Position numbers and translations under genes: made by a program
In this document: one piece after another, positions 11,273 through 23,300 of the stretch
Layout: each line of letters begins with the position of its first letter
Position numbering within the stretch: position 1 is the stretch's first letter
Notes under the pieces: generated by a model
What the model saw: the letters and a program-made list of their open reading frames with translations, nothing else
Told to the model about the DNA's origin: nothing
Database searches by the model: none
Assembly (NCBI RefSeq): GCF_000972845.2
Contig: NC_040032.1
Span: 6,642,316-6,706,315 of the forward strand
DNA: 64,000 nucleotides
Direction of reading: 5' to 3'
Source: Larimichthys crocea
Taxonomy: Eukaryota; Chordata; Actinopteri; Sciaenidae

Positions 11273-13426
11273 AGGTGGTACTCATGTTACTATATGTGTA
11301 ACTTTGCATGAACATGTGCACATGCAAGTGTACGCTTCAAGCACGAGCTCACACTTGATTTCGGACGGGACTCTTTAAGTCTTTGCGATCATCGCGATGA
11401 TCTGCTGCAGTTTGTCATCTTGTCAGCTAACAAAGAGACAAACATCGCGCGTGCGAACGCGTGTTGATGGATGGATGCGTGAACACGTGCCTCCATTTTT
11501 CATTTCCCTTCGATTAATGAATCCCATTATTGGCGTGTCGTGATTTTTCCGGCGGTTTCGTAGCGGGTTGCAAACACAGACTGCCTGCTCGCAATGAGGA
11601 AATAAATCAGCTTTTATTGCAGATGATCTGATTTTCTCATTCCCCTTATTCAGTTAGGTATGACCACCCACTCTGACCCAAGATCCTGCAGAAATCCTGT
11701 TAGAGTTCTCCCCTGTGATACTGAATGAGTCCCCCTGGGGTGCAAGAAGGCGTCCCACTGTGTGTGTGTGGAGTGGAAGACGGCGATAGAGGAGAGAGAT
11801 GGGATTATTTGGGCAGATGTAGTCTGCTGATGTGCCGCCTATAAGGATATAAATGGGATTGATCATTTCGCCCTGCTCTCATTAACTCTGTATTATTAAG
11901 GTGGGAGAGGGGCTGCAGGGAAGGGAAGGAGGCACAGATATTTTGAAAGGACTTAATTGAATGCATTTAGGAGCCGGTGTTGTAGTCAGGGAAGCTTGTT
12001 GATGAGAAGCAGCTCTGTTGTTGTTTCTGCATCTATACATGAAGTGCAGAACAGTCAAACAACTTGGAGGATACTATTTCTGGATATCTCCCCGTTCGGC
12101 TCTCTCTGTGATGAGAATCCCTTTGCTGCGCATAGTAAATGACTGCTCGCTTCACACATAGAAACATTCACAGTTTCTGTGAATTTGTCGCTTCTGTCTA
12201 CATGGTGTCTATTGTTTCTTCTGTGAAAGCGGAGCGTTTATCTTATCTCAGTGCTATTTCTGTCTGTGTTGTGTCGCTGACAGAGATGGGAGGAGGAGAG
12301 GATGACTTAAACTCAGCTTATTTCTGAATAGACGTTCTCACAAAGCTTTTAGCCTGCTGGGTGATTGTATGTGAATAGAATAAAAGGAGAGAGGTATACT
12401 TTTCCAAAATGGACAAGAAGATGCTTTGTGTGTGTGTGTGTGTGTGTTCAGCTTTTACGGCTTTATTTGCAATAAAATGTGCAGAAGCCTTAAATATATG
12501 CATGTGCCCATAGAGGGTAGATGTTCGCACTTTCACACAAATTTGAACACAATCCAGCCTCAGGAAAATGTACAAGGGCATGCAAGGATGATGTCATTAG
12601 AGATTAATTACATGCATGCAAAGACACAGCATGTACTGTATTAGAGGACCGGAGTTTCATCTTTAAGGATAACTGCTACACTGCGTTTTAATGTAAACCC
12701 CTGCACTAAATCTAATTATGTCATGTGCTACCACTCAGCAGTCATAAATTATGGTTACGCTCACGTCCACACTCTGTCCGTTGGTCCATTGGTGTTCCCT
12801 CCACCTCTTTTGCATCTATTTCGGTGTGCCGGAATTCACATCTCTGCAGAAGTATGCGTATATGTATGGATGAAAGAGAGATGGCTCAGGGGAATTGTGT
12901 GTGTTTGTGTGTGTGTGTCGTTGGGGTTCCCCTGGGACTAGGCGAGCTATAAAACCTGTCTGCTCTCCAGTGGGGGAGGAGAGGACTAAAGCAAAGTGCC
13001 AAAGACAAATGGATTCTGTAATAGCCACATGTGCTGCTGGACCGACAACAAAGACGCCGAGAGAACGTGTGTGTGCATGTGTTGATTGTGTACGTCTGCG
13101 CAGTCTTTGTGTTGTCACATGTGCGTATATGTTTCTGAAAATGCAACCTACTCACTGGAACGCACAAAAAAACACAAGTAGTGTCTTATACATCCTACCT
13201 GACTTGTTTTTAAAATATTCACGGGCAAATTTTTTCATTGAAATTAAATTCTGTGTATGACTTATTTTGATTTACAACCCCCTCATCTTGACAATTAAAA
13301 ATCCCCTTTCATATTTGAATTATCCATCATGTATGTACTGTGCACATGTATAAAAATGATTGGGATTGTGACCAGCAATAACCTCTGTAGCTGGGTAATA
13401 AAAGCCAATGTGAAAGTGCCACAAAC

Positions 13427-13545
13427 TGTAAGTCCTTGAGTGGCCATTTGATGCTACAGAACAATCTCCATAAGTGTCTGTATTAAAATGTCCAACTTCA
13501 CAGCAGAAATAAACATGTTTACAGCCTGGTACAAAAAACAGTTTT
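13427..13545 (-). repeat. Dispersed repeat, inverted copy of 48733-48915
   Basis: The reverse complement reads TGTACCAGGCTGTAAACATG, then TTTATTTCTGCTGTGAAGTT and GGCCACTCAAGGACTT. It matches 48733-48915 on the + strand almost base for base over the first 65 bases. Two dispersed, inverted copies in one window point to an interspersed repeat, of unknown class. Confidence 0.65.
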
Positions 13546-16500
13546 GCTCTCTATAGCTAATTTCCTCGTTCACAACAACTGTACTGAGGGTGAATTTTTT
13601 TTAACTTGCCCATACCCATTATATTAGGGCCTCAGGTTATGTATAATTAACAGCATGGCTGCTTTGATTGACAGGTGGGCGCCATTCAGCCTGCCTTAGG
13701 TCCGCCGATGATCCGTGTCTTTGCCAAAATTTAGATTAGCCGGAAGACAGACGAGGTGGAGTCCATATATTTTGAGCTTCAAAACAGAGACGAGTGACAT
13801 CACTCATGTCATGGCCATTATTTTTACTGTCACTGGGTGGGGAGGGTGGTTGAATCTTATATTTCATTTTTTAAAAAGCCCTGCCCAGCACTATGTGTAT
13901 TTTCTTTGCACCCTTCCCCTTTGACTTGCAAAAATACAATTCACTCCCCCACACTATCTCAATATGATATATTTATGTCAGACATAATGAAATGGTGAAT
14001 ATTACAGCAACTTTCCAAGCGCTGCTAGATTATAGTTATTATAGACAGCATAGCTCTGTGACTCCTGATGGACTCGCAGTATATTCACCCCTCTCCCCGA
14101 TTTAATGAAAACATATGTGAATTAGATCAGACGGCGCTGTAGCCTGATACATATGAGATCAGATTAATAATGTGAGGCCCGGTTTGGGTGGGTTTATGTA
14201 GGCAGCTGTTAAAAAAGCACAGTATTCTTTTTCCTCCCACGAGAAAGAAGGCTCTTCTTAAAATTATAGACTTCAGTACAATATATATTTTTAAAATAGA
14301 ATATAATATCATTTTCATACAGCCCCTAAATGAGAAACAAGCACAGGATAGTCCACAATTCTGGACTTACAGAATTATTTAAATACGTTTCATCAAACAA
14401 CTCAGTATGGGAGCTATTTAGCACTCATTAGCATTATATATGGTAAAGGATTTTCAATAATTACTTCAGAAACAGGGCTGTATAGCTCATACTATAGAGG
14501 TTCAGAATTATGTATTCCCTCCATCAGCCTAATTAGAAAATTGTAGCTCTCCTGTGACAACTCTCCTCCTCTCTCCATCCATCTGTATGTCTCATCTCTC
14601 CCACCTCATGTCTGTGTCTCAGTCTTTCACCCACACAGGCCTGCTCACAGTCAGATAAACGAAAAAGAGTAGGACGAGGAAGACCTCTTTTACGATTCTA
14701 CACAACTCTACATTTTATTTTTTATTTTTCCACAGAGTCGCTCATCATGTCGTGCACTAACCTCATCATTTCCCACATTCTGAGTAGAGTGATTAAATTC
14801 AGCACTTCATATGTTAGGAGACTTGTGAAAACCATAAATTCCAGTCCCTTCCCTGAATCTGATCACAGCTGAGATATCGTTCCATCCTTCCGCGTGTTCT
14901 CATCACTTTTATGATTGGATGTGATTGCGTCTAGATGTGTCATACGGTGAGATGAAAAAAAGCTGGCTTTCACCCAGTTCTTATGGCGCTGTGTGTATTT
15001 TGTGTGCGCAACGCGTTCATGTGGCTGCGTATCCATTCATGGGTGTGAGTTCACATGTAAAAGCGCTGAACGGCAGAATGTATGCATGAGCTGTGAGTGC
15101 AAAAGCATGAAGCCAGCCATCGGAACAGCACATCTCTTTCTGATGCTGACCTTTTTCTCCTGGTAGAAGCAGGGGTCGGGACGTCTATTCTCCATTCCCC
15201 AGGTATACACTATTGCCATGACAACAGAAGCATGGCTGTTCAAGTCTCCTGCCCCCTGTTGTTTTCCCAGAGGAGCACAGCCTGAGTAGTTACCTCAACT
15301 AGTGGGTCTCAAGCTCCATTACATATTCCAGCTCAGATCACCTCAATTGGGAGATGTAAAGAAGTAATATAAGTTCTGTCTTCTGATGAACTCTCTGAAT
15401 TCCATCAAAAAGTCAAATCAGTTCCACTTTGAAACATTTAAACACTAAGAGGTTACCACATCATCATAAATCATCATCTATTATCTGTAGAGTATTTGCT
15501 TAGAGAACAATTGGCAACAGTGTATACCCAATTTATAAAGCCAAAATGGTCCCTGTGTTTGCAGTGTTTCCTCAAGCTGAAGGTGCTTGATGATCAAAGA
15601 TCCACGTATGTCACACCTGGAATTGCATAATTCATATTCCAGTCAAAGGAACCATCCTCGCCAACACAATCCTGCTTCATCCATCCACTGTCACTCACTC
15701 TTTACTTTGAGTGTCTGCTCCAAGTAGGTACCCACATAAAACAGTGCGACAGCAGAGAGAGCCTGACCATTTTTTTATTCTTATCAAACTTGTGTCTTCT
15801 GAATCATCCCAAGACACATCTGTTTTTTTTTCTTTTCTTTTTATCATCACAACAGGTCGTTTCAGTCTCGCAGTCAGACAGGTTCTTTTCTTCTCCGTCT
15901 TATTGTGTTTAGCATTTTTGCCAGATTGGTTTTGTCTGCCTCGCTGTGAGGTGATGTGCAGCTTATTGTGGTTCAGCCACTGTGACCAAGCTTAGCGCTC
16001 AGCCGCCCAAGACTGCTGTCATCAGCATAACCTCCGGTACTATGTCAGTGCTGTAATCGATGTGCCACCGCGTCCTCTCAGAGAATTGTCCCTTTCTCAG
16101 TACAATAATACAATACTCCCTCACAACGCTCTGCCTCTTTCTCCCCCTTCCCGTCCCTCCCTCTGCTACCCCGCCTCTCTGACTTTTGTCTGTGTTTGTT
16201 TTATAATTAGATAATTAATTGAATGTGTGCACCAGCTGAGGGTAAACATTAGCAGTGTGATCAGAGGCAGAGTGCAGAAAATATTGTGTGGATTATCCTA
16301 CGTGTTTTTTTGTCTATTTGTCTAACACAATGAATTTTCTCTCTGGTCTCTGGCAGAATATTATCCATACAATAATAAATCATTGCTTATTTACAGCAGT
16401 ATCTCATATGAATCTGACAGTTTCATGAAATTGTATGCAGTGGCAAATGAACATGTATTTTAGAGGGTCAAAAGTTTTGATATTTATGAAGTAAACTCAT

Positions 16501-18109
16501 TTTTCTAACCTTATTTCCTAAAAGTTCTTTTACCAGACTCTTTGGGAAAGTACGATAATTACTTTTAAGATGACCTTCAGGAATATAAATCATATCCTTG
16601 AATGTTTCCCCTCCCGGTGCATTTGGACTGCAAATTGAGCTCCACGCTCGACTGGAGCGGCATAAGATGTGCCAACGGCAGAGCTGCTGTCTTCAGTAGT
16701 TCAGTGTGTTCACTGATATCGCTGCCACAGGACACACGGAGAAGACACCTGCTAATGAGAACAGACTCCCCCTGCTGCACGTATAATTAGAGGGTGGGAG
16801 TTCTATTTGAACTTTGGAACCTACTCAAATATTCAGTGTGATGCTTCAGAGAGACATTTTTGACTGTATAATGATGATCTCGCTTAATTTACAGCATTCA
16901 CTGGCTGGATGAAACAATTTGGATGGAATATGATTTTACAAAAAAGTAAACCAAAGAGTTAAAAGAACCGAGTCCATTAATCTTCTCATTCCATGTTGTC
17001 AAAGTGCTTTTTTTATACCGCTGTGATTGAACCGTCCTGCACTGACACGGTGTGACAAAAGCTCTCAGACATTTGCCCTCCCTGCCATCTGCTCATCTAT
17101 TGACTGTACATGTCACCCCCGCACATAGCCACTTGCTTTGAAATTGAGAGAGCGACACAGCAATTGGAATCTCAGCTTTCTCTGCTTCCTGCAGGAAGCT
17201 ACTTTTAAAAGAAGCAGGATGCGATGTGTCGCCGTGTACGATTGAAACATGGCATTGGTTTACTCAGCCATATGGCGCGTTAGAGAAGACGTGTCGAGAG
17301 AAGAGTGTTAACCCTCCTGTAGTGATTGGACCTGCAGTTTGGATTTATCCCTCCTGAGCTGCTGTTTCCCTCTTCACCTGTAACATCACCCACACATAAT
17401 TTTCATGTTTTTCATGTAGGGAAGATGCATTCACTTGAGCATATTATACACTCTGCTTGTATATTCCCTAAGACCAAAATGGAACATGTATTATTGGCCT
17501 CTATTTTTCAATGTCTCCTGAGGAAAAAGCTCATTACAAAACACTTTGCACCCTTTCCTCTCTTCCTCCATCATGTCTTCACACATCCCCAGGGTGATTC
17601 CTTCACTTACATACAAACAGTCTGCAGCTATCCCCCCACTTCTCTCTTCACTTATCTCTTTTCTTTCTGCCCTCCGGTGAACATCCATCATAATTTCATA
17701 ATTGCATTCCTATTATTAATGCTGTACTAATCTTGCTGGTGATAATATGGACATTATTACTCTTTGAGTGCATTTAGCCACTGGTCACATGATGTTTTAC
17801 ACTCAAATTAACATTGTTTAATGTAGAATGCTTTGATTCAGCAGATGCTTGCAAAAAAAAGGCCAAGAGCAGTAGTAGTTCCAAGAGTATCACTTCTTCA
17901 GTCAGCTCTGCTTTGTTTTAAATGACCATCCAGTGATATGAATCACATGAATAAAGAGCACAAGATTGTGGGCTATGCATAGCTGGGCAGACTAAATATA
18001 AAACACCTCAAGTGGCTCTGTGGGGAAAAAACACAATGGGTCCTACAAAAGTGGTTTCCTATCACGCATTTCCATTACTTACTGTTTCCTCTGTTGCCCT
18101 TTCTTTCAG

Positions 18110-18357
18110 ATTGAACAGACCTCCATTTTCCTCAAGAGCCATCAAAGACGGTAAATGCAAGTGGCAATGAGTGGCAAGTTGAAGTGAAAAAGATTTCATG
18201 AGATGACATTTCGTCCTTGGAATAATCAGCTGAAGGGCCATCATCACACAGACCCTGAAGAGGTTAGACAGTGAGGGAAGAAACATTTGTGAGTTCATAC
18301 ATGGCCTCACCACCCTGCCGGTGTCTTTGAGTACGCCAACAGAATCAGAATCCCAAC
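18110..18357 (+). other. mtus2: mtus2 5' UTR part of the first coding exon
   Basis: The acceptor TTTCTTTCAG ends at 18109. The next 248 bases precede ATG 18358. I chose this ATG because the frame is open to the donor at 20373 and the protein start MSIPTGYQ recalls the MSVP start of human MTUS2. Confidence 0.55.
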
Positions 18358-20373
18358 ATGAGCATCCCAACTGGTTACCAGGGACTGAGGGTCAATGTTG
18401 ACAGAGGGGAAAAGATTGGAAACAAAACCCAGATCCAGTTCCCTCAATCTGGGGATGACAATGCAAATCGATTATCTTCAGTTGCTGATCAAGAAGGAGG
18501 AAGACTGATGGAGGATTCAGGGTACAACACAAGCTCCATCCCACCTCTGGTCTCTCAGAGTGAATCCCCCAACAAGTTAGTGATCTGGGGCTCTGAGCAG
18601 CAATGCATGGAGCCTGAACTCAGAGAGTTCGAGCTTTTGGAGTGTCAGGAGATACACACATTCTTGGGAAACAGGGATCAGGAAGAAGATGAAGACGATG
18701 GAGGAAGTATGAGAGATGGAAAAGATGAAGGTCCCATGTCCATATCCTCAAGTTCAACTGCCAGCTCTGCCTCGATCGGAGCGAAGAGATATGACAACGA
18801 CAACAACAAAGTGGGGAGCAGAGTTCAGAGGGGAAGAGAGGTGCAGAAAAGGATCGCCTGTCATAGCACTGAAGAGCTAGACATGTGTGTGACAGGCTCA
18901 ATAGAGAAAATGGATGCCAGGTCAGGCCGAGCAAGAGAGAGGGACAGACAAAAGGGGGGTCTGAAGGAGTCCAAGTCAGAGACAAATGTATTTGTCTCCA
19001 GTCTGTCAGCTGTATCACTCAGCGGGAGCCTGTCGAGTGCTCTAGATAGTAGTGGAGAAGCGGCGTCTCTCATCAAGACCAACCCTTATTCCAATACAAA
19101 CAACACTACCTCAGCCCAGACTAGAAGAAGGGCAGGCCCTGTAGATGCTAACCAGAACTCCCCGCCATCGTATCCTCAGGAGAAACATGGCCGTCCTCAA
19201 TACTACAGCCAGGATCAGAGACCAGAGGAGGGAAGTCATCATAGAAATGGATTGTCCTCTGATGGGGTGCTGGGTCAAAGGAGGAAAGCTGGATTTGAGG
19301 AGAGGGTGATGCCACCACGACGGCAACAGCTTGTCAGACCCCTCTGTCAGACAGAGATGGTAAGAGCGAGGAGCTCAGCAGAGCCCAATGCTCATCAAGC
19401 TGAGACAGGGCAAGCTTCTTCCACCAACCCGTCTCCAGATTCACACATCAATGGGTCAAACCGAAAGTTTACAAAATCGTCTTTACGTGAGCCATCAGAT
19501 TTCTCCCCCCTGTACACATCTGGAGTCTCACAGCTGAGACAGCCCAACCAGGCAGCCCAGAGGGAAGCTCCGCTTGCAGAAAAACAGCAGGCTGCAACTG
19601 CATGGAGAAATGCAAGTCCTTCCACTTTAGAGAAGAGACCCCAGACTCAGCTCACATACAGAAGGAACTGTTCCAGTCCCAACAGGACAGGGGTTGATTC
19701 CAGGTCATCAACCCCGCCCCAATCGCCTCTCAGGACTCCCCAGGGTTCACCACGCAGGCAACCCTCCATGTACCTCGTCTCCAGGAATGTCTCTGGAGTG
19801 GTTAGACACATCCCGTCAGGATGCAACCCTGCTGTAACAACATCAGCTCAGGGCTATGGCAACAGTTGCATGAGAGCACCAGTCAAAACTAATATAAGCA
19901 CAAGTGGAATCCCCAAAGCGCCTCTAAACAACCAGCAGAGCTCTCACCACAACTCCGGTCCCAAAGAGAGCTCCCCATCACCTAAACTTAAACCTAAAGG
20001 AGTTCGGCCCAAAATCATTACATATGTCCGAAAGAATCCTCAGTTTAAGCCCCAGGTTTCTGATGGTCCTTATCAGGTATCCTCTCTGCCATCCCGACTC
20101 TCAACATACGCACACAGCCAAACAGCCACCCCTAAAGAACCTGCCAAGCCCGACGCAGAAACCAGAGGAGCCCCAGTACTCAGTGCCTCCAATCTGCTTT
20201 ATGACAAGTACCGCCAAGAGATGCAGACAAGCATCTTCCCATCAGGGATGGTCAGCAGGAGTATCAGACCCCCTGGACACACACACACGGTCCCCCCTGC
20301 GCACACACACAGCTACACGGCACCTCCGAAACTAGGCAGCAAAGCAGAAAACTTCTACGGAGCACCATCAGAG
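18358..20373 (+). CDS. mtus2: mtus2 coding exon 1: long disordered N-terminal region
   Basis: This single exon encodes 672 residues, rich in Ser, Pro, Asn, Gln and Arg, with no membrane segment. An acidic run ([10 protein letters not shown]) lies near residue 107. A Pro-rich [20 protein letters not shown] stretch suits S/T-P phosphorylation and EB1 or microtubule binding. [18 protein letters not shown] and [19 protein letters not shown] match conserved MTUS2 blocks. The donor GAG|GTGAGT at 20373 ends it in phase 0. The reading frame continues past the donor only as intron read-through to a stop at 20439. Confidence 0.92.
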
Positions 20374-23300
20374 GTGAGTATTATGTACAGCCTTGAACAT
20401 AAGTATCTGAACCAGGTTTTTATTAGAAATATCCCTTAGAGGAATGAAGCACATATTCTGATCTCTATTGTAGTTTAATATTGTGCACTTTTTTTTAGCG
20501 TGTTGAGATTCAACACAATTTACTATCACAGCACATTCACGCAAACATTGAAGGAAGGACAGCCTCTCCTGTTGAATTAGTTGAGAATGAGTTTCGTAAG
20601 CTGATGTCCATATATCTATCCCACAGTAAACCATGTATAATTGATCACAGCTCTTCCGCTTTTTATTCCCACTCTCACAAGAGCCGCTCATTATCGCTTT
20701 CAAACCATTCCTTATTGATTCTGATTAAACAGCTTTATTTATATTCATACAGTGTCAAATACCAGCACATGGAAAATAAATAATAAATGCACAAGTACAA
20801 AGCCCAAAGGGACGAGATGATTCTGAGCACTTTGTATGTCACTGCATGTACGTTAGCATTTTGTCCAGCACACAGGGTGCCACTGAGAGACAACACGCTG
20901 CTGATGTTAAACACTTCCCCTGCAGAGCTGTGTTACATTTTCGTTTAGAGCTGATAATGTCAGATTTGTGGTGATCCATATTTTATCACACCATTTATTA
21001 CTTCTAACCACAACATAAATCAGATCAGATCTATTGAACATGATCAGCATTATGATAATCTAATTATACAGATTGTTTAATAACAACAGGGCTTAATTCA
21101 ATATGGATACAATGACAGATGTAAAACATAATTATGGTTTTGTTGCCTCCTAAGTCATATCAAAGGGACATATCTATGTGTATCTATGTCATGGCTGCCA
21201 GACATTGCTGGTAAACACATTAGAATGTAAGCAACTTCTTGCAGATTATCAGATTATAATAGTATGCGCCTGGACATCATATGATGGAAACATGTTACAT
21301 AAGGGGGTTATATAGTCATAGCAAACATGTGCATCAAAGCAACAAAGTTACAATTTATTTGCATTTTATTTACATAACTTTGATCCTTTGCTTGAAATAC
21401 TAAAAGGTCCAGTGTGTACGTTTTCTATTTACAGAGAAAAGCAGAAGTGGAATATGGTGTGCTATGTTTTCATTTGTATATAATCACCTGAAATTATGAA
21501 TCATATGTGGCTTATGCTACTAAATCCTACACACTAGTCCTTTAATATATGTATAAATTTTTCAGTTTCTGACTACCTCATAAGGGGGCCATAAAGGGAC
21601 AGAATTACTAAAGAATATTAGTTCTGCTAAAATGAACAATAGAATAGGACTGTAATGAAATGTTTTACATCAAAAGAATATATAGTAATTTTAAATTAAT
21701 TTAATTATTTTGATTTCTAGGTGGGAAGATCTGGAGGTTTTAAAGGCAGTGCTGGTGAGGAAGCGCTGCAGACCCGGACAGCCGCTCAGGCCGGAGGAAG
21801 CGGCAGCCTCCTGCGCTCTGGCAGAGGTCTGCGTCTGGGCCTGGGCGCTGTCACCAGGACGACTACGGCCTCAGCCAAGGGCAGAGGACCCGGTCAAGGT
21901 CAGAGGTCAACGCTGGTCTTTAGCCAGCCAGTTCAACCTGTCAGCCCAGCGACGAGTCAGAAAAGCCAAGATAACACAGGTAAATAAAACATTGCCCCAC
22001 ATTATCCTATTTTGAGCTGCAGTATGTGTGAGATTAGATTTCACAAACCCAAAATGGACAGAGGTACCTTATCTTTCTTTTCCTCTGCAGCATCAGGCAG
22101 TAGTGGGATTGTTTCCCCCTCACTCTGGTGTGAGACGAAGGCAGCTCATTAAAATGCGAGATAATTTTGGGCTGATCTGATCGGGGCGCTTTAAGAAATA
22201 CTCTGAGGGGACTTTTTCTACTCGATCCACAAAACAAAATAAATAAATAAAAACACTCACACACTTTCTCTCCACATACAGCAAATTTATAATTCAGATG
22301 ATTTAGATAGCACAGCTGACTGCTGGATTTACATTAGAGCTTGACTGTCGCTGGGATATTGAAGTATGAAATTTGCTCATCACCCTGCACCCTGCTGGAA
22401 GCCTACGCCATTTATCAGTTCCATGCATAATTGATCTGCCCTCTCCCTGAGTGTGATAACCCGGACACACAGCAAAGATACATAGTGTGTGTGTATACTC
22501 ACAAATACACACACATTACCCACATACAGAATTGATCAGCGTAGTGTTATGATGTGTCAGGCTGCCTTATCATAATCTCTTTTAATACATATGTATGGTG
22601 TCTCAGAGCTGCTTGGCCCCTCTGGAAACTACAGGCTTTGAAGTGCAAAGCAATTAACACTTAAATAACGTCAGTATCTTCCTGCTGGAATCATTGCTCA
22701 TCCCCGCTGTACCATGCACACACTCCATTGACAAACACTATATGTAGCACTGGGCAGTATTCTGTGCACATAAGCATATGGGATGTAATTGAGGAATTTC
22801 TGTTGTGTTTATGGTTGTTGCTGGAGAATATGTTTTCATATTTCACTGTGAATTGAAACTTTGAAAGCTTTTGTTGAGGGAAAGTCACCATCCTGCATAC
22901 ACACATTATAATAATTATAATGTAGAGCTATTGTGCAACAGTCAAAGTACTCTAACTACTGACATAATTACTGTGTCGGTTTTAAAATGGTTATGATAAT
23001 GAGCATCATCCACTTATAGGACAGGACGTTTGCTCCGCTTTACTCGAGGACTTCTGCAGAGACTGCGATGCACTCAAGTGTCATATTAAATAACATGCAA
23101 TTTAATGCTCTGTGCAACGCCACGCCGGTTGTCGCATGCTCACCTTGGGCTGTAATTAAAAGCAGTTGGCCATTATGGTGCTCATCCCATCTGCCTCTGT
23201 CGTGTTGAGTCCAATTTACATAATTCATCTCAAGTTAGGACACTCTCTTTCCAAAGGACGATTTAAGGATGTTTGTTGAGAAACTGAGGGTGGCACTTCA

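Larger units (their letters stand above)
7397..18109 (+). other. Large first intron of mtus2 (if the leader exon is real)
   Basis: No convincing exon was found in this 10.7-kb stretch. It holds several GT/CA microsatellites (8959-9006, 9388-9414, 9587-9621, 11245-11272 and shorter ones near 12426 and 12898) and a dispersed repeat at 13427-13545. Long apparent reading frames here are CA/GT-repeat artefacts (Thr-His or Cys-Val runs). Confidence 0.5.

Noticed and set aside
17326..17730. 134-residue open frame upstream of mtus2 exon 1
   Set aside because: Composition is biased to Phe/Leu/His/Pro, typical of pyrimidine-rich non-coding sequence, and it matches no family.
18620..19625. Minus-strand reading frames opposite mtus2 exon 1
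   Set aside because: Shadow frames of a long coding exon; no motif and no splice support.
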